From NCBI RefSeq assembly GCF_019242285.1, contig NZ_JAFAVV010000504.1, positions 1 through 33,274 on the forward strand: DNA of 33,274 nt, in the 5' to 3' direction. Below, one piece after another: positions 9,311 to 17,411 of the stretch; the stretch's first letter is position 1; the number at the start of each line of letters is the position of its first letter. A program made the position numbers and the translations under genes. The DNA is from Bradyrhizobium sp. (GTDB lineage: Bacteria > Pseudomonadota > Alphaproteobacteria > Rhizobiales > Xanthobacteraceae). Under the pieces are notes generated by a model. The model was given only the letters and a program-made list of their open reading frames with translations. It made no database searches and was not told the origin of the DNA.

Positions 9311-9929
9311 TTTCGCCGCCCGCCTTCTGAGGCCGCCCACCGGCCAACTCAGCTTTCGGAAATGCCGCATGCCGGATTTCCTGCCGCTGCAAGGCGGCCG
9401 CGGCGCAGAGGAAAGGGCCGTGCCGCTACTCCTGCGCGAGCGGAGGCCGGGTTCGCGGATTCGACGGCGACATGACGCTGAATGACGTTGTTTCAACTGG
9501 TTGGTTGTATTGCGGACGTCATAATTTCAATCCTAAAATAATGCGACGCTGAGATGCGTTCAGCATGGGGCCGCACTTGCGCGACCTCCTGGAACAGCGG
9601 GTTGGGACAGAGATGAACTAGGGTACTCGATCGTCGGGTGACGGATGCGCGCTCGGAGCGGAAGAAGCCACAGAGCCAGAGTTCGCCGATACGCCATGTT
9701 CGATCACGCCGGGTTTTCCGGCGTCGAGTATCTCCTCGCCAATGCCAACGCCACGACCGATCGACCTCCAAAGCGTGGGCCGTTCGGCATCCTGGGTCTT
9801 GCGGTTTCGTCCGCCATCAGCGCAGCGTTGGCCGCCTGCCGAGCCGTCATGTCAAGATCGAGCACGTGAGAACTGACGCAAACGCGTGATCAAGAAAGGC
9901 AGGTCGGCTGCCGGCCCAGCGCTCGCCAT
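9311..9929. other. Gene-poor stretch after the lipA operon
   Basis: About 620 bp. Positions 9480-9560 are markedly more AT-rich than the surroundings and could hold a promoter, but no factor-specific motif is evident. The only ORF with any protein-like character is at 9696-9869, listed separately at low confidence. Confidence 0.4.
9696..9869 (+). CDS. Possible small hypothetical protein (57 aa)
   Basis: A short frame beginning MFDHAGFSGVEYLLANANAT, with a moderately hydrophobic Ala/Ser-rich segment ('GILGLAVSSAISAALAACRA'). No convincing ribosome binding site precedes the ATG, and two other frames are open over the same stretch. I do not recognise it; it may be a chance ORF. Confidence 0.25.
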   Translation: MFDHAGFSGVEYLLANANATTDRPPKRGPFGILGLAVSSAISAALAACRAVMSRSST

Positions 9930-10172
9930 TCACTCCCGCAGGATGCCGGCCAGAACGGCCCGCGCGACCAGGCCGGCAAAATATCCGCTTTGAACGATGG
10001 CTTGTACCGCGACCACCAGCAGCACCGCCTGAAAGAAGGAAAAACCGCCGGCCAAAGCAAACAGGATCGACAGAAGAAGCAGCAGCACGAGGATCGGCAG
10101 GAGCATTCTCAACCGAAAGACCGTGCCGATCGCGAACCCCATCATGGCGAGCGCGAGTGCGGCGAATTTCAT
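9930..10172 (-). CDS. Small hydrophobic membrane protein of unknown function
   Basis: An 80-residue, very hydrophobic protein with about three membrane segments: residues 4-18, a Leu-rich segment 'MLLPILVLLLLLSILFALAG', and a longer one through 'FFQAVLLVVAVQAIVQSGYF'. The ATG at 10172 follows an in-frame GTG at 10175; either could start it. I recognise no family. Its composition is that of a genuine inner membrane protein and not of an out-of-frame shadow, since the opposite strand reads as a highly charged low-complexity peptide. Confidence 0.65.
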   Translation of the reverse strand: MKFAALALAMMGFAIGTVFRLRMLLPILVLLLLLSILFALAGGFSFFQAVLLVVAVQAIVQSGYFAGLVARAVLAGILRE

Positions 10173-10254
10173 CACGCGCGCTCAGCGGAATCGGGATCGA
10201 CGGCGCCGATGCGCAAACCAGGAAGTCTTCCTCGCAACGCCAAACTCTTAGAAA

Positions 10255-10443
10255 CTAATTTGCGCCAATCGCTGGACCAAATAAGCGGCGCAACGCCGTT
10301 GCGGAGTCACGCCACCCGGCAGCGAACATGCCGCCGGAATCCGTTTCAAACTTGACCACAAGACGGCGAAACGTCGCCTCTGCGCGTCGCAGGGACGCCG
10401 GCCGATCGCTCTCGTGACGAGACCATCCGATCGTCCGGCTCAT
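10255..10443 (-). CDS. Possible small hypothetical protein (62 aa)
   Basis: Begins 23 bp after the zinc-ribbon gene on the same strand, and could be co-transcribed with it. The peptide starts MSRTIGWSRHESDRPASLRR and is basic, with no transmembrane segment or recognised domain. No ribosome binding site stands out. Function unknown. Confidence 0.3.
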   Translation of the reverse strand: MSRTIGWSRHESDRPASLRRAEATFRRLVVKFETDSGGMFAAGWRDSATALRRLFGPAIGAN

Positions 10444-10466
10444 GGAGACCCGGGGGCGCCGTTGCC

Positions 10467-10676
10467 TCAGCAGCCGGGCGATGGCGGCACCGGCACGCTC
10501 GAATACTTGTGCTCGGGCGCGAGAACGAGCCGATATGCACGCAATTTCGAGTCTTGCCAGGACGCCAGCATGGCGCCGCAGATGGCGCATTGCGCGTGTC
10601 CCGGGTTTCCCTTTGCCGAGATCGATTCGGCCACTTCATAGGATGCGGAGCAGGACGGGCAGGTGAGGTCGGACAT
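10467..10676 (-). CDS. Small zinc-ribbon protein
   Basis: A 69-residue protein starting MSDLTCPSCSASYEVAES. It has two Cys-x2-Cys knuckles, 'CPSC' near residues 6-9 and 'CAIC' near residues 32-35, the spacing of the MJ0042-type zinc ribbon. The centre reads 'GNPGHAQCAICGAMLASW', and 'KLRAYRLVLAPEHKY' follows. Such proteins bind one zinc ion and may act in protein or nucleic acid contacts, but no specific role is known to me. An in-frame ATG two codons upstream (10682) is an equal start candidate. The final dozen residues are Pro/Ser-rich. Confidence 0.7.
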   Translation of the reverse strand: MSDLTCPSCSASYEVAESISAKGNPGHAQCAICGAMLASWQDSKLRAYRLVLAPEHKYSSVPVPPSPGC

Positions 10677-10941
10677 TTTCATGGGACGAACTTGGTTGAT
10701 TTGCCGATCGGCTCACTGAGCATGTCAATGCGACACCGAAAGGGCCGGTCGGCGGCGGCCCTTCACTTCCATGCGGCGCCGGCGCCGCAGATTGCGCTAG
10801 GGTGTATTGCGACCGATTGACACCCGGATGACGAATGCGGGAATTGCTACCGCTCGCATTCCGACGCCCTCACGAATCCAAGAGGATTCAGCGAGGATCA
10901 CGATCGAAGCGGAACGAGGGCATTGCTCGCGAAAATGACCA

Positions 10942-10975
10942 GGCGGCCAAGGTCGACGAGTCGACTAAGGCCGCC
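10942..10975 (-). terminator. Hairpin terminator candidate after the Sel1-repeat gene
   Basis: GGCGGCC (10942-10948) pairs with GGCCGCC (10969-10975), and an inner GTCGAC/GTCGAC pair extends the stem. Read leftward it straddles the stop codon of the Sel1 gene and is followed about eight bases later by a short T-run (CATTTTCG). It could end the gspD-Sel1 transcript. Confidence 0.45.
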
Positions 10976-11504
10976 CGGGAGCCCACAGCAGGGCGAGCCG
11001 CTGTCCGTCCGCGATCTGTGCAGGCGACATCTTGGACGCGACCGCATTGCGAAGGCGAAGGAAGTAGTCGCGTTCCGCCTTCGGTGCGCGAGCAGCGGCC
11101 AGATCCAGCCACTTGTAGGCGAGCACGAAATCCTGCGGCACGCCGTGGCCCTTGTCGTACATCAGTCCGAGCATGGCCTGGCCGAACGGATTGCCGCGAA
11201 TTGCAGCCTGAATGTAGAGGTCGGCAGCCGCAACGTAGGCCTGCGGCGCGCCGAATCCATTTTCGTACATGAAACCGAGCATCGCCTGGGCGTTCGCATT
11301 GCCGCGCAGCGCCAACGGCGTCAGCACGTTGACAGCAAGAACATAGTCGCCCCTGGCATAGGCTGCACTGGCGCGCGCCAGACCGTCGGCCAGTGCCGGA
11401 CGCGATGCGATCACGCAGATGGCAATCACGGCGGCTGCGGCAACGCGCAGTGGGCGCGACCTCGGCACGACGCGGTCAGCGCATGGTGTGAACGCGCAAA
11501 TCAT
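10965..11504 (-). CDS. Exported Sel1-repeat (TPR-like) protein
   Basis: A 179-residue protein with a probable signal peptide: a hydrophobic stretch 'LRVAAAAVIAICVIASRPALA', then mature Asp-Gly-Leu. The mature part has Sel1-like repeats, seen as 'NAQAMLGFMYENGFGAPQ' and 'FGQAMLGLMYDKGHGVPQ', each about 36 residues, followed by 'AYKWLDLAAARAP'. Sel1 repeats form alpha-solenoids for protein-protein contacts. From the ATG at 11504 it overlaps the gspD 3' end by 29 bp on the same strand, so it is almost certainly translationally coupled to the secretin. That suggests a periplasmic accessory role in the type II secretion system, which is an inference. An in-frame GTG at codon 12 is an alternative start. 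Confidence 0.8.
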   Translation of the reverse strand: MICAFTPCADRVVPRSRPLRVAAAAVIAICVIASRPALADGLARASAAYARGDYVLAVNVLTPLALRGNANAQAMLGFMYENGFGAPQAYVAAADLYIQAAIRGNPFGQAMLGLMYDKGHGVPQDFVLAYKWLDLAAARAPKAERDYFLRLRNAVASKMSPAQIADGQRLALLWAPGRP

Positions 11505-13791
11505 CGGTGCTCGCTCCCACGCTGCCGCGCAGCTTCGACCGCAACTCTTCCGCAATCTGCCGCGCGTCGTTGCCGGTGCGGATGATTTGCGGGCGGATGA
11601 AGATGATCAGCTCGGTGCGGGTTCCGGTCTTGTCCTGGTGCGAGAAGGCGTCGCCCAGGCCCCGGATTTCATCGAGCAGCGGGATACCGTTGCGCGTTCC
11701 GCTCTGCTGTTCCTTGATCAGGCCCGCCAGCAGCACCGTCTGGCCGCCCGCCACCGAAATGGTGCTCTTGACGCGGCGTTCCGAAACGGTCGGCGTCAAC
11801 GCCGAGGACGACGTCGGCGAGACCGAGGAGATCTCCTGCTCGACGTCGAGCGTGACGTTGCCATTGACGTTGATGCGCGGCACGACGTGCAGGATGATAC
11901 CCGTATTGCGATAGTCGATCGTGTTGACGACCGTGTTGGACGTGGTGAGCACGGTGGCGCTGCCGGTCGAGACCGGCACGACATCGCCGACCTGCAGTGT
12001 CGCGACCTGATTGTTGATCACGACCAGCGACGGGTTGGACAGCACCTTGACGCTGGTAACCGAATGCAGCGCATCGAGAATGGCGCTGGGCTGTGCTTCC
12101 GAGCCGACCAGGAAATTGAAGCCGGGGAAGGCACGGTTGATGAAGGCGCCGGCCACCGTGCCCGCGGTGGCCGCCACCGGGGCCTGCGTCGCCTGGGTGT
12201 TCATGATCGAGCCGGTGTCCGGCTTCAGGCCGAGGTTCTTGCTGGTCAGGAAGGTCTGCACGCCATAGCTCAGCTCGTTGGTGAGCGTCACTTCCGCGAT
12301 GGTGGCGTCGATCGCGACCTGCAACGGCGGCTGGTCGATCTGCTGCAGCGTGTTTTCGATGATCCGGTAGTTGCCCTGGTCGGCATAGATCAGCAGCGTG
12401 TTGTTGACCGCGTCGGGCGTGATCCGCACGCCCTGCATCAACGGCTGTCCGTTGCTGGCCGTCGTGCTGCGGTTGTCGAGCGCGCCGCCGGTCGGCGGAT
12501 TGCCGGCCGCGGGCGGCTGGCTCTGCGATTGACCAAACCCGGACGGCGTTCCGCCGGTCGCCGACGCCGTGCGGTTGGCGAATCCGCCTGCCTGCGAGGG
12601 TGCACCGCCGTTCGCGGAAAGCCGGTCCATGCTCGATGTCGAGGACAGTCCGGAGCCGGGCGCCAACTGATTGTCGGCGCTGTCGAGCGAGGCCGAACCG
12701 CCCACGAACATGTCGGAGAGCACGCGCGCGATCTGGCGCGCCTCGCCATATTTGACCCGGTAGACGTGAACGCTGTTGCGCGTCGTGTCCTCGCGATCGA
12801 GCCGCTTGATCCAGGTCGCCGCCGTGCGCAGCAGCGCCGGCTTGCGGCTGACGACCATGATGGCATTGAGCCGGCTCACGACCTGGAACTTGACGACGCT
12901 CTGGCTGAGGCCGCCTTCGCCGGAATCCATGACCTTCTCGAGCTCGGCGATGATCGGTTCCGGCGCGCTGTTGCTGAGCGGATAGATGCCGACGGATTGG
13001 CCGCGCATCCAGTCGACGTCGAAGCTCATGACGGTGTCGACGGCCGTTCGCCGCTCGGCGCCGGTGCCCTGGACCAGCAGGACATTGCGCGTCGGGTCCG
13101 CCCGAATGCTGCCGGGCCGGGTCGCAAAGGAATCCATCAGCTTCAGCACGGTCGCCGCCGATACGTATTGCAGCGGCACCACGGAGACGCCATAGCCGGG
13201 CTCGGGCGTTGCCGCGGCCGCATCCACCCGGCCGGTGCCGACGGCATCGCCGAGCGGCGTCAGGCGATAGCCGGCGCCATCCCGAACCAGGACCACCCCG
13301 CTCAACCGCAACGCACTCTCCAGCACGAACGGGATGTCCGATTTCGGCACCGGCCGCACCGAGACGAGGCTGACGGTGCCTTGCACGCGCGGATCGATGG
13401 CGTAGCCGGTCTTCAGGATGTCGCCGAGCAGCACCTTGGCAACGGTCGCGATCGGGGTGTTCTCGAAGTTCAGGTCATAGCCATTGCCGGTCGCCACCGG
13501 GTCGGCGCGGGTCTCCGAGACGTCGGTGATCTCCATGCCCTCATACACGGCGGCGTGGCTCCGCGCCCCGGCGTTGGTCTGGGGCGAGCCCACTCCCGAG
13601 GTCTGCCGGGGCAGGATGTCGAGCGAACGCACCTTGTCGAGCACGTCGATGTCGCCGGGGGCGGCGGTCTCCGTCGTGATCGAATTGCAGGACTCAAGCA
13701 GCAATAGGCAGCCCAGACAGAATGCCGAGAGGATCGCTCCGGCACTGCAGGTCGCCAGGCGCGACCGGTTCTGATTGCCGACACGCGCCAT
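11476..13791 (-). CDS. gspD: Type II secretion system secretin GspD
   Basis: GspD multimerises into the outer membrane pore of the type II secretion system. The 771-residue protein has a hydrophobic N-terminus ending 'LLLLESC' (Cys35), a possible lipobox with an unusual Glu at -2. An N0 domain follows ('YDLNFENTPIATVAKVLLG'), then N1-N3 repeats with 'RLNAIMVVSRKPALLRTA' and 'LMQGVRITPDAVNNTLLIY', separated by a Ser/Gly-rich insertion of about 90 residues. The C-terminal secretin barrel carries 'TGIILHVVPRINVNGNVTLD' and 'GGQTVLLAGLIKEQQSG', ending 'TRTELIIFIRPQIIRT'. The frame is open to 13932, but the ATG at 13791 places the signal sequence at the N-terminus. It is divergent from gspF, and the Sel1 gene overlaps its end. 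Confidence 0.95.
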   Translation of the reverse strand: MARVGNQNRSRLATCSAGAILSAFCLGCLLLLESCNSITTETAAPGDIDVLDKVRSLDILPRQTSGVGSPQTNAGARSHAAVYEGMEITDVSETRADPVATGNGYDLNFENTPIATVAKVLLGDILKTGYAIDPRVQGTVSLVSVRPVPKSDIPFVLESALRLSGVVLVRDGAGYRLTPLGDAVGTGRVDAAAATPEPGYGVSVVPLQYVSAATVLKLMDSFATRPGSIRADPTRNVLLVQGTGAERRTAVDTVMSFDVDWMRGQSVGIYPLSNSAPEPIIAELEKVMDSGEGGLSQSVVKFQVVSRLNAIMVVSRKPALLRTAATWIKRLDREDTTRNSVHVYRVKYGEARQIARVLSDMFVGGSASLDSADNQLAPGSGLSSTSSMDRLSANGGAPSQAGGFANRTASATGGTPSGFGQSQSQPPAAGNPPTGGALDNRSTTASNGQPLMQGVRITPDAVNNTLLIYADQGNYRIIENTLQQIDQPPLQVAIDATIAEVTLTNELSYGVQTFLTSKNLGLKPDTGSIMNTQATQAPVAATAGTVAGAFINRAFPGFNFLVGSEAQPSAILDALHSVTSVKVLSNPSLVVINNQVATLQVGDVVPVSTGSATVLTTSNTVVNTIDYRNTGIILHVVPRINVNGNVTLDVEQEISSVSPTSSSALTPTVSERRVKSTISVAGGQTVLLAGLIKEQQSGTRNGIPLLDEIRGLGDAFSHQDKTGTRTELIIFIRPQIIRTGNDARQIAEELRSKLRGSVGASTDDLRVHTMR

Positions 13792-14078
13792 ACTTCGCCG
13801 ATCCAACTTCCAGAACACGGTCGCCCCGCCAAAAAGAAAAGCGACCCCAGCAGGTTCCTGCCGTAGCCCGGAAAGATGACAGTAATGTTTCGCAAGGCCG
13901 GTTGTCCGCGCGACCCTTGCCGAGTGTGTCATTCCTGCCGGCCGACGTGCTCGGCCGCTTGCTTCGTACTGATGTCACATTCCGGATCAATAAACGACGT
14001 CTCCGGCGGTTATCGGCCAGACCTAAGCCGCGCCCTTGGCGGAGCCCGCTGCGTCACCGGCGTCTGGTGAGGTGAATT
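13792..14078. promoter_or_regulatory. Divergent control region between gspD and gspF
   Basis: The 287 bp between the start codons must drive gspD leftward and the gspF-N operon rightward. The stretch 13960-14000 is comparatively AT-rich. No inverted repeat or known operator is evident, and a GspE-encoding frame does not fit here. The gspF ribosome binding site GAGGTG lies just before its GTG start. Confidence 0.5.
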
Positions 14079-15290
14079 GTGCCAAACTTCCGCTATCGGG
14101 CCCTGACGCAAGGCGGCGAGATCGTGCATGGCGTGCTGACTGCCGCCAGCGCCGGCGAGGTGGCGGCCCGTATCGAGTATATGAGCCTGCTCCTGATCGA
14201 GACCGTGGAGGAGGGGCGGGCGGCTGTTGGCTCCGGCGGAATGGGCCTGTTTGGCGCGCCAAGCCGAGAGGAAGTGACGACCTTCACGCGCGATCTCGCG
14301 CTGCTCCTGAGGGCGGGTGCCCGGCTCGATGACGCGCTCGAATTGCTGGCGAGCGATGCCGATGTCGGGCGGTTGCGTCCGGTGGTCGGCAAGCTGCGCG
14401 CCGCGCTTCACGGCGGCGAGAGCCTGGCGGAGGCCATCGCGGTCCATCCGACGTTGTTCTCTCCGATGTATGTCGCTCTCGTCAAAGTCGGGGAGATATC
14501 GGGAACGCTCGACCAGGTGCTGGAGCTGCTGGGCGAAGAGCGCGTGCGCGCGGAGCAGACGCGCCGCAAATTGACCGACGCCATGCAATATCCGGCGTTC
14601 GTGCTGATCGCGGCCTGCGGCGTGATGTTGTTCTTCCTGCTGTTCGTGCTGCCGCAATTCTCTTCCGTGCTGCAGGATTTCGGCAACAGGTCCGACTCCG
14701 CGCTCATCGTCTTCATTCGCTTGTCGGAGTTCATGCGCGCCAACGGTACCATATTGCTGCTCACAGGCGCGGCCTTGATCGGAACGCTCTGGCTCACCTT
14801 GCGCCAGGCGAAGGCGAGGGCGGCAATGGTCGGTGCGATCGCAACCATCCCCGGCATCAGGAACATCTTCCAGTTCCACCGGACCAGCCTGTTCTGCCGC
14901 AATCTCGGCGTCCTGCTCGGCAGCGGCGTCAACCTGACCACGACCTTGCGGATTCTGGTCGACATCATGGCCGGCACAGGCCCTCTCGACGCCTGGGCGG
15001 CCGCCGCTGATCGCGTGCGCCATGGTGGAAAGCTGTCCGAGGCGCTGTCGGCGTCCAGCACATTGCCGCCGATGGCGCTGCGCATGCTGCGGCTGGGCGA
15101 GGAGACCGGGCAATTGGCCGTATTGGCTGGCCGGGTCGCCGAGTTCTACGAAGCGAAGCTGCAGCGCAGCCTCAACCGGATCGTGGCCGTCGTCGGTCCC
15201 GTTGCCATCATTGCTATCAGTGCCGTCGTCGGCGGATTGATCGTCTCAGTCATGACGGCCCTGCTTTCGGTCACCCAGCTCGTCGGATAG
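14079..15290 (+). CDS. gspF: Type II secretion system inner membrane platform protein GspF
   Basis: GspF is the polytopic platform protein that couples the GspE ATPase to pseudopilus assembly. The 403-residue protein starts at a GTG with 'PNFRYRALTQGGEIVHG', the standard GspF opening, and has two cytoplasmic four-helix T2SF domains. The first contains 'TFTRDLALLLRAGARLDDAL' and the second 'FCRNLGVLLGSGVNLTTTLR'. Three membrane segments are visible: 'FVLIAACGVMLFFLLFVLPQ', 'ILLLTGAALIGTLWLTL' and the C-terminal 'VGPVAIIAISAVVGGLIVSV'. It heads an operon through gspN. The gene normally preceding it, gspE, is missing here. Confidence 0.96.
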   Translation: MPNFRYRALTQGGEIVHGVLTAASAGEVAARIEYMSLLLIETVEEGRAAVGSGGMGLFGAPSREEVTTFTRDLALLLRAGARLDDALELLASDADVGRLRPVVGKLRAALHGGESLAEAIAVHPTLFSPMYVALVKVGEISGTLDQVLELLGEERVRAEQTRRKLTDAMQYPAFVLIAACGVMLFFLLFVLPQFSSVLQDFGNRSDSALIVFIRLSEFMRANGTILLLTGAALIGTLWLTLRQAKARAAMVGAIATIPGIRNIFQFHRTSLFCRNLGVLLGSGVNLTTTLRILVDIMAGTGPLDAWAAAADRVRHGGKLSEALSASSTLPPMALRMLRLGEETGQLAVLAGRVAEFYEAKLQRSLNRIVAVVGPVAIIAISAVVGGLIVSVMTALLSVTQLVG

Positions 15291-15306
15291 TCAGGGATTT
15301 GTCGCC

Positions 15307-15798
15307 ATGTCGAAGCAGCCTTCCATCGCAATGCCCGCTTCCCGAACCGGTCGAACGTCGCGCCGACGCCACGAGGGAGGCTTCACGCTGGTTGAAATGC
15401 TGGTGGTGATCGCGATCATCGGCCTGATCATGGGATTGATCGGCCCGCGTGTGCTCAACTACCTCAGTGAATCGCGCGTGAAAGCGGCCAAGATCCAGAT
15501 CCAGAGCTTTGCGAGCGCGCTCGACCTGTTCAATCTCGATGCCGGCCGCTACCCCTCGTCCGCCGAAGGGCTCGCCGCGCTGGTTCGACCCGTTTCCGGC
15601 GTGGCTGCCTGGAACGGCCCCTATCTCAAAGGCGGCAACGTTCCGAGCGATCCCTGGAACCACGCTTACGTCTACCGTGCGCCGGGCGAACACGGTGCCT
15701 TTGACATCATCTCGCTCGGCTCCGACGGCCAGGAAGGTGGCAGCGGCACGGCGGCCGATATCTCGCTCGACACCATGGCAACCGCCAAGAACGAATGA
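15307..15798 (+). CDS. gspG: Major pseudopilin GspG
   Basis: GspG polymerises into the periplasmic pseudopilus. The 163-residue precursor has a basic 25-residue leader ending Gly-Gly, cleaved before Phe26; Glu30 is the conserved +5 residue of 'FTLVEMLVVIAIIGLIMGLI'. The globular part has 'RYPSSAEGLAALV', 'WNGPYLKGGNVPSDPWNHAY' and 'DIISLGSDGQEGGSG', the last including the calcium-binding loop typical of GspG. Length is standard. It lies 16 bp after gspF, with AGGGA as a ribosome binding site. Confidence 0.96.
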   Translation: MSKQPSIAMPASRTGRTSRRRHEGGFTLVEMLVVIAIIGLIMGLIGPRVLNYLSESRVKAAKIQIQSFASALDLFNLDAGRYPSSAEGLAALVRPVSGVAAWNGPYLKGGNVPSDPWNHAYVYRAPGEHGAFDIISLGSDGQEGGSGTAADISLDTMATAKNE

Positions 15799-15818
15799 AC
15801 GAGAACGAATGAGGTCGA

Positions 15819-16283
15819 ATGAACCGGGCGTCCGAGCGCGGCTTCACCTTGCTGGAGATGGTCTGTGTGATGGCGATCGTCGCCATGCTGGCGGCGGTGC
15901 TGCTGCCCTTGGCGCCGCTCCACACCTCGCGGCCGCGCCTGCAAGCCTATGCGCTCGAGGCCGCATCGCTACTGAAAGCCGACCGCAACGCCGCGATCAG
16001 GCGTCAGTCCGATGTCGCGACGTTGGTGGATGCGCCGTCCCGCGCGATCCGCTCGGCCGTGACCGGCGAAACGCTTCGCATCCCGGGCGACGTACGTTTC
16101 GACGCACTGCTGCCGCAGACGTGCCGGCAGCGCGCGGCGCTGTCGACCATCAGGTTCTTCGCCGACGGCATGTCCTGCGGCGGCACCATTGCCCTGACCC
16201 GGCTCGATGCGTCCTACGAAATCCGCGTGAACTGGCTGACTGGAAGGATTGAGGTTGTTCCCCGTTCTGCAGCCGCCAACTGA
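15819..16283 (+). CDS. gspH: Minor pseudopilin GspH
   Basis: A 154-residue type IV pilin-like protein. The leader is only eight residues, ending Gly8 before Phe9, with +5 Glu13 in 'FTLLEMVCVMAIVAMLAAVL'. The later portion matches GspH/FimT, with 'LKADRNAAIRRQSDVATLVD' after the helix and 'ALSTIRFFADGMSCGGTIAL' near the end. Two cysteines in the second half may form a disulfide. The start has a GAGG site five bases upstream. The short spacer from gspG contains repeated GAATGA words. Its 3' end overlaps gspI. Confidence 0.9.
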   Translation: MNRASERGFTLLEMVCVMAIVAMLAAVLLPLAPLHTSRPRLQAYALEAASLLKADRNAAIRRQSDVATLVDAPSRAIRSAVTGETLRIPGDVRFDALLPQTCRQRAALSTIRFFADGMSCGGTIALTRLDASYEIRVNWLTGRIEVVPRSAAAN

Positions 16284-16671
16284 CCGGCGCGACGCCGGCT
16301 TTACGATCCTGGAGGTGCTGATCGCGCTCGCGATCGTCGCCGTCTCGGTGCTGGCCATCGGCTCGGTGATGTCGACCAATGCCCGCGGCGTGCGCACGCT
16401 GGAGAGCCATGTCGCGCTCATGCAGGCTGCCCAGACCGTGCTCGCAACCGCGATCCCAGAGCGCAACGAGCTGACGCCGGGGGTGCGATCCGGGCAGCTC
16501 CGTGGTTACCGCTGGCAGATCGATGTCGGTCCCGTCGGCGGCGGTTGGGCGGCGGCCGACACCGATGCCGCCTGGATTCCCGAACTCGTCAAGATCCGCG
16601 TCCGCTCGCCTTCCGGTGCGGCCGTCGATCTGGAAACCGTTCGCCTCGTCCACGGACCAGGTCGGTCATGA
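16255..16671 (+). CDS. gspI: Minor pseudopilin GspI
   Basis: A 138-residue precursor with a prepilin leader ending Ala14-Gly15, cleavage before Phe16, and +5 Glu20 in 'FTILEVLIALAIVAVSVLAI'. The following 'NARGVRTLESHVALMQAAQT' and 'RSGQLRGYRWQIDVGPV' match GspI, which nucleates the GspI-J-K pseudopilus tip. There is no ATG near the start. I chose the TTG at 16255 because AAGGA (16244-16248) lies six bases upstream; the TTG at 16249 is too close to that site. The gene overlaps the gspH end by 29 bp, indicating translational coupling. Confidence 0.88.
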   Translation: MFPVLQPPTDRRDAGFTILEVLIALAIVAVSVLAIGSVMSTNARGVRTLESHVALMQAAQTVLATAIPERNELTPGVRSGQLRGYRWQIDVGPVGGGWAAADTDAAWIPELVKIRVRSPSGAAVDLETVRLVHGPGRS

Positions 16672-17411
16672 GCAGACCGCCCCCTAGCCGGCAACGCCCA
16701 GGCCGCAGCGGCGAACGCGGCTTCTCGCTGATCGAGGCGTTGCTGGCGCTGGCGCTGACCGGGCTCGTGCTGTCGGCCCTTGCGACCATCACCGCGCAAT
16801 GGCTGCCGAGCTGGAATCGCGGCGTCGATCGCATTCAGCTCAGCGAGCTGATCGGCATCTCGATGCAGCGGATCGCGGCCGATCTCGCCGCCGCCGAGTT
16901 CGTGCCGGCCGGCGCGGAGCGGAGAAAGCCGCTGTTCGAGGGCACGGCGCGGTCGATCACCTTCGTACGCACGGCGATGGGGCCCAATGCCGGCGTCGGC
17001 CTCGACGTGGTGCGGATCGGCGAGAGCAATGATCAAGGCCGCCTGCTCACGGTGCGCTCGCGGGCGTCATTCGCCCCGGTGCCGGCCGGCGTCTCGTTCG
17101 AGCAGGTGCGTGCCGTCGATCCGGTCGTGCTGCTGCGCCCACCGCTCGGCCTGTCCTTCGCCTATGCCGGGCCGGACCGGGTCTTCCGCGATGATTGGCA
17201 CGATCGCAACCGGCTGCCGACGCTGATCATGGTCACGGTCCATGACACTCGGAGCCGGCGCGTGCTCTCGGTGTCGACAGTGACGCCGGTTCACGTCAAC
17301 GCGCCGGCGAGCGCCGGCAAATCCGACGGAACTTCCAAGGACAGCGCGGACGAAGCAGCCATGGCCGACGGCAGCACCGCCGGTCTCGCACCCAGGCAGG
17401 GCAATCCATGA
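16668..17411 (+). CDS. gspJ: Minor pseudopilin GspJ
   Basis: A 247-residue minor pseudopilin with an 18-residue leader ending 'SGERG', cleavage before Phe19, and +5 Glu23 in 'FSLIEALLALALTGLVLSAL'. Beyond the helix it has 'RIQLSELIGISMQRIAADLA', typical of GspJ, and 'LSFAYAGPDRVFRDDW' in the beta domain. The C-terminal 35 residues are Ser/Asp/Ala-rich and probably disordered. The ATG at 16668 overlaps the gspI stop in an ATGA arrangement, and its own stop overlaps gspK likewise. GspJ forms the tip complex with GspI and GspK. Confidence 0.88.
   Translation: MSRPPPSRQRPGRSGERGFSLIEALLALALTGLVLSALATITAQWLPSWNRGVDRIQLSELIGISMQRIAADLAAAEFVPAGAERRKPLFEGTARSITFVRTAMGPNAGVGLDVVRIGESNDQGRLLTVRSRASFAPVPAGVSFEQVRAVDPVVLLRPPLGLSFAYAGPDRVFRDDWHDRNRLPTLIMVTVHDTRSRRVLSVSTVTPVHVNAPASAGKSDGTSKDSADEAAMADGSTAGLAPRQGNP

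Noticed and set aside
11419-13707. Plus-strand open frame of 762 codons opposite gspD
   Set aside because: Antisense shadow of gspD; the translation is Arg/Asp/Gly-rich without a domain, whereas the minus strand encodes a full secretin.
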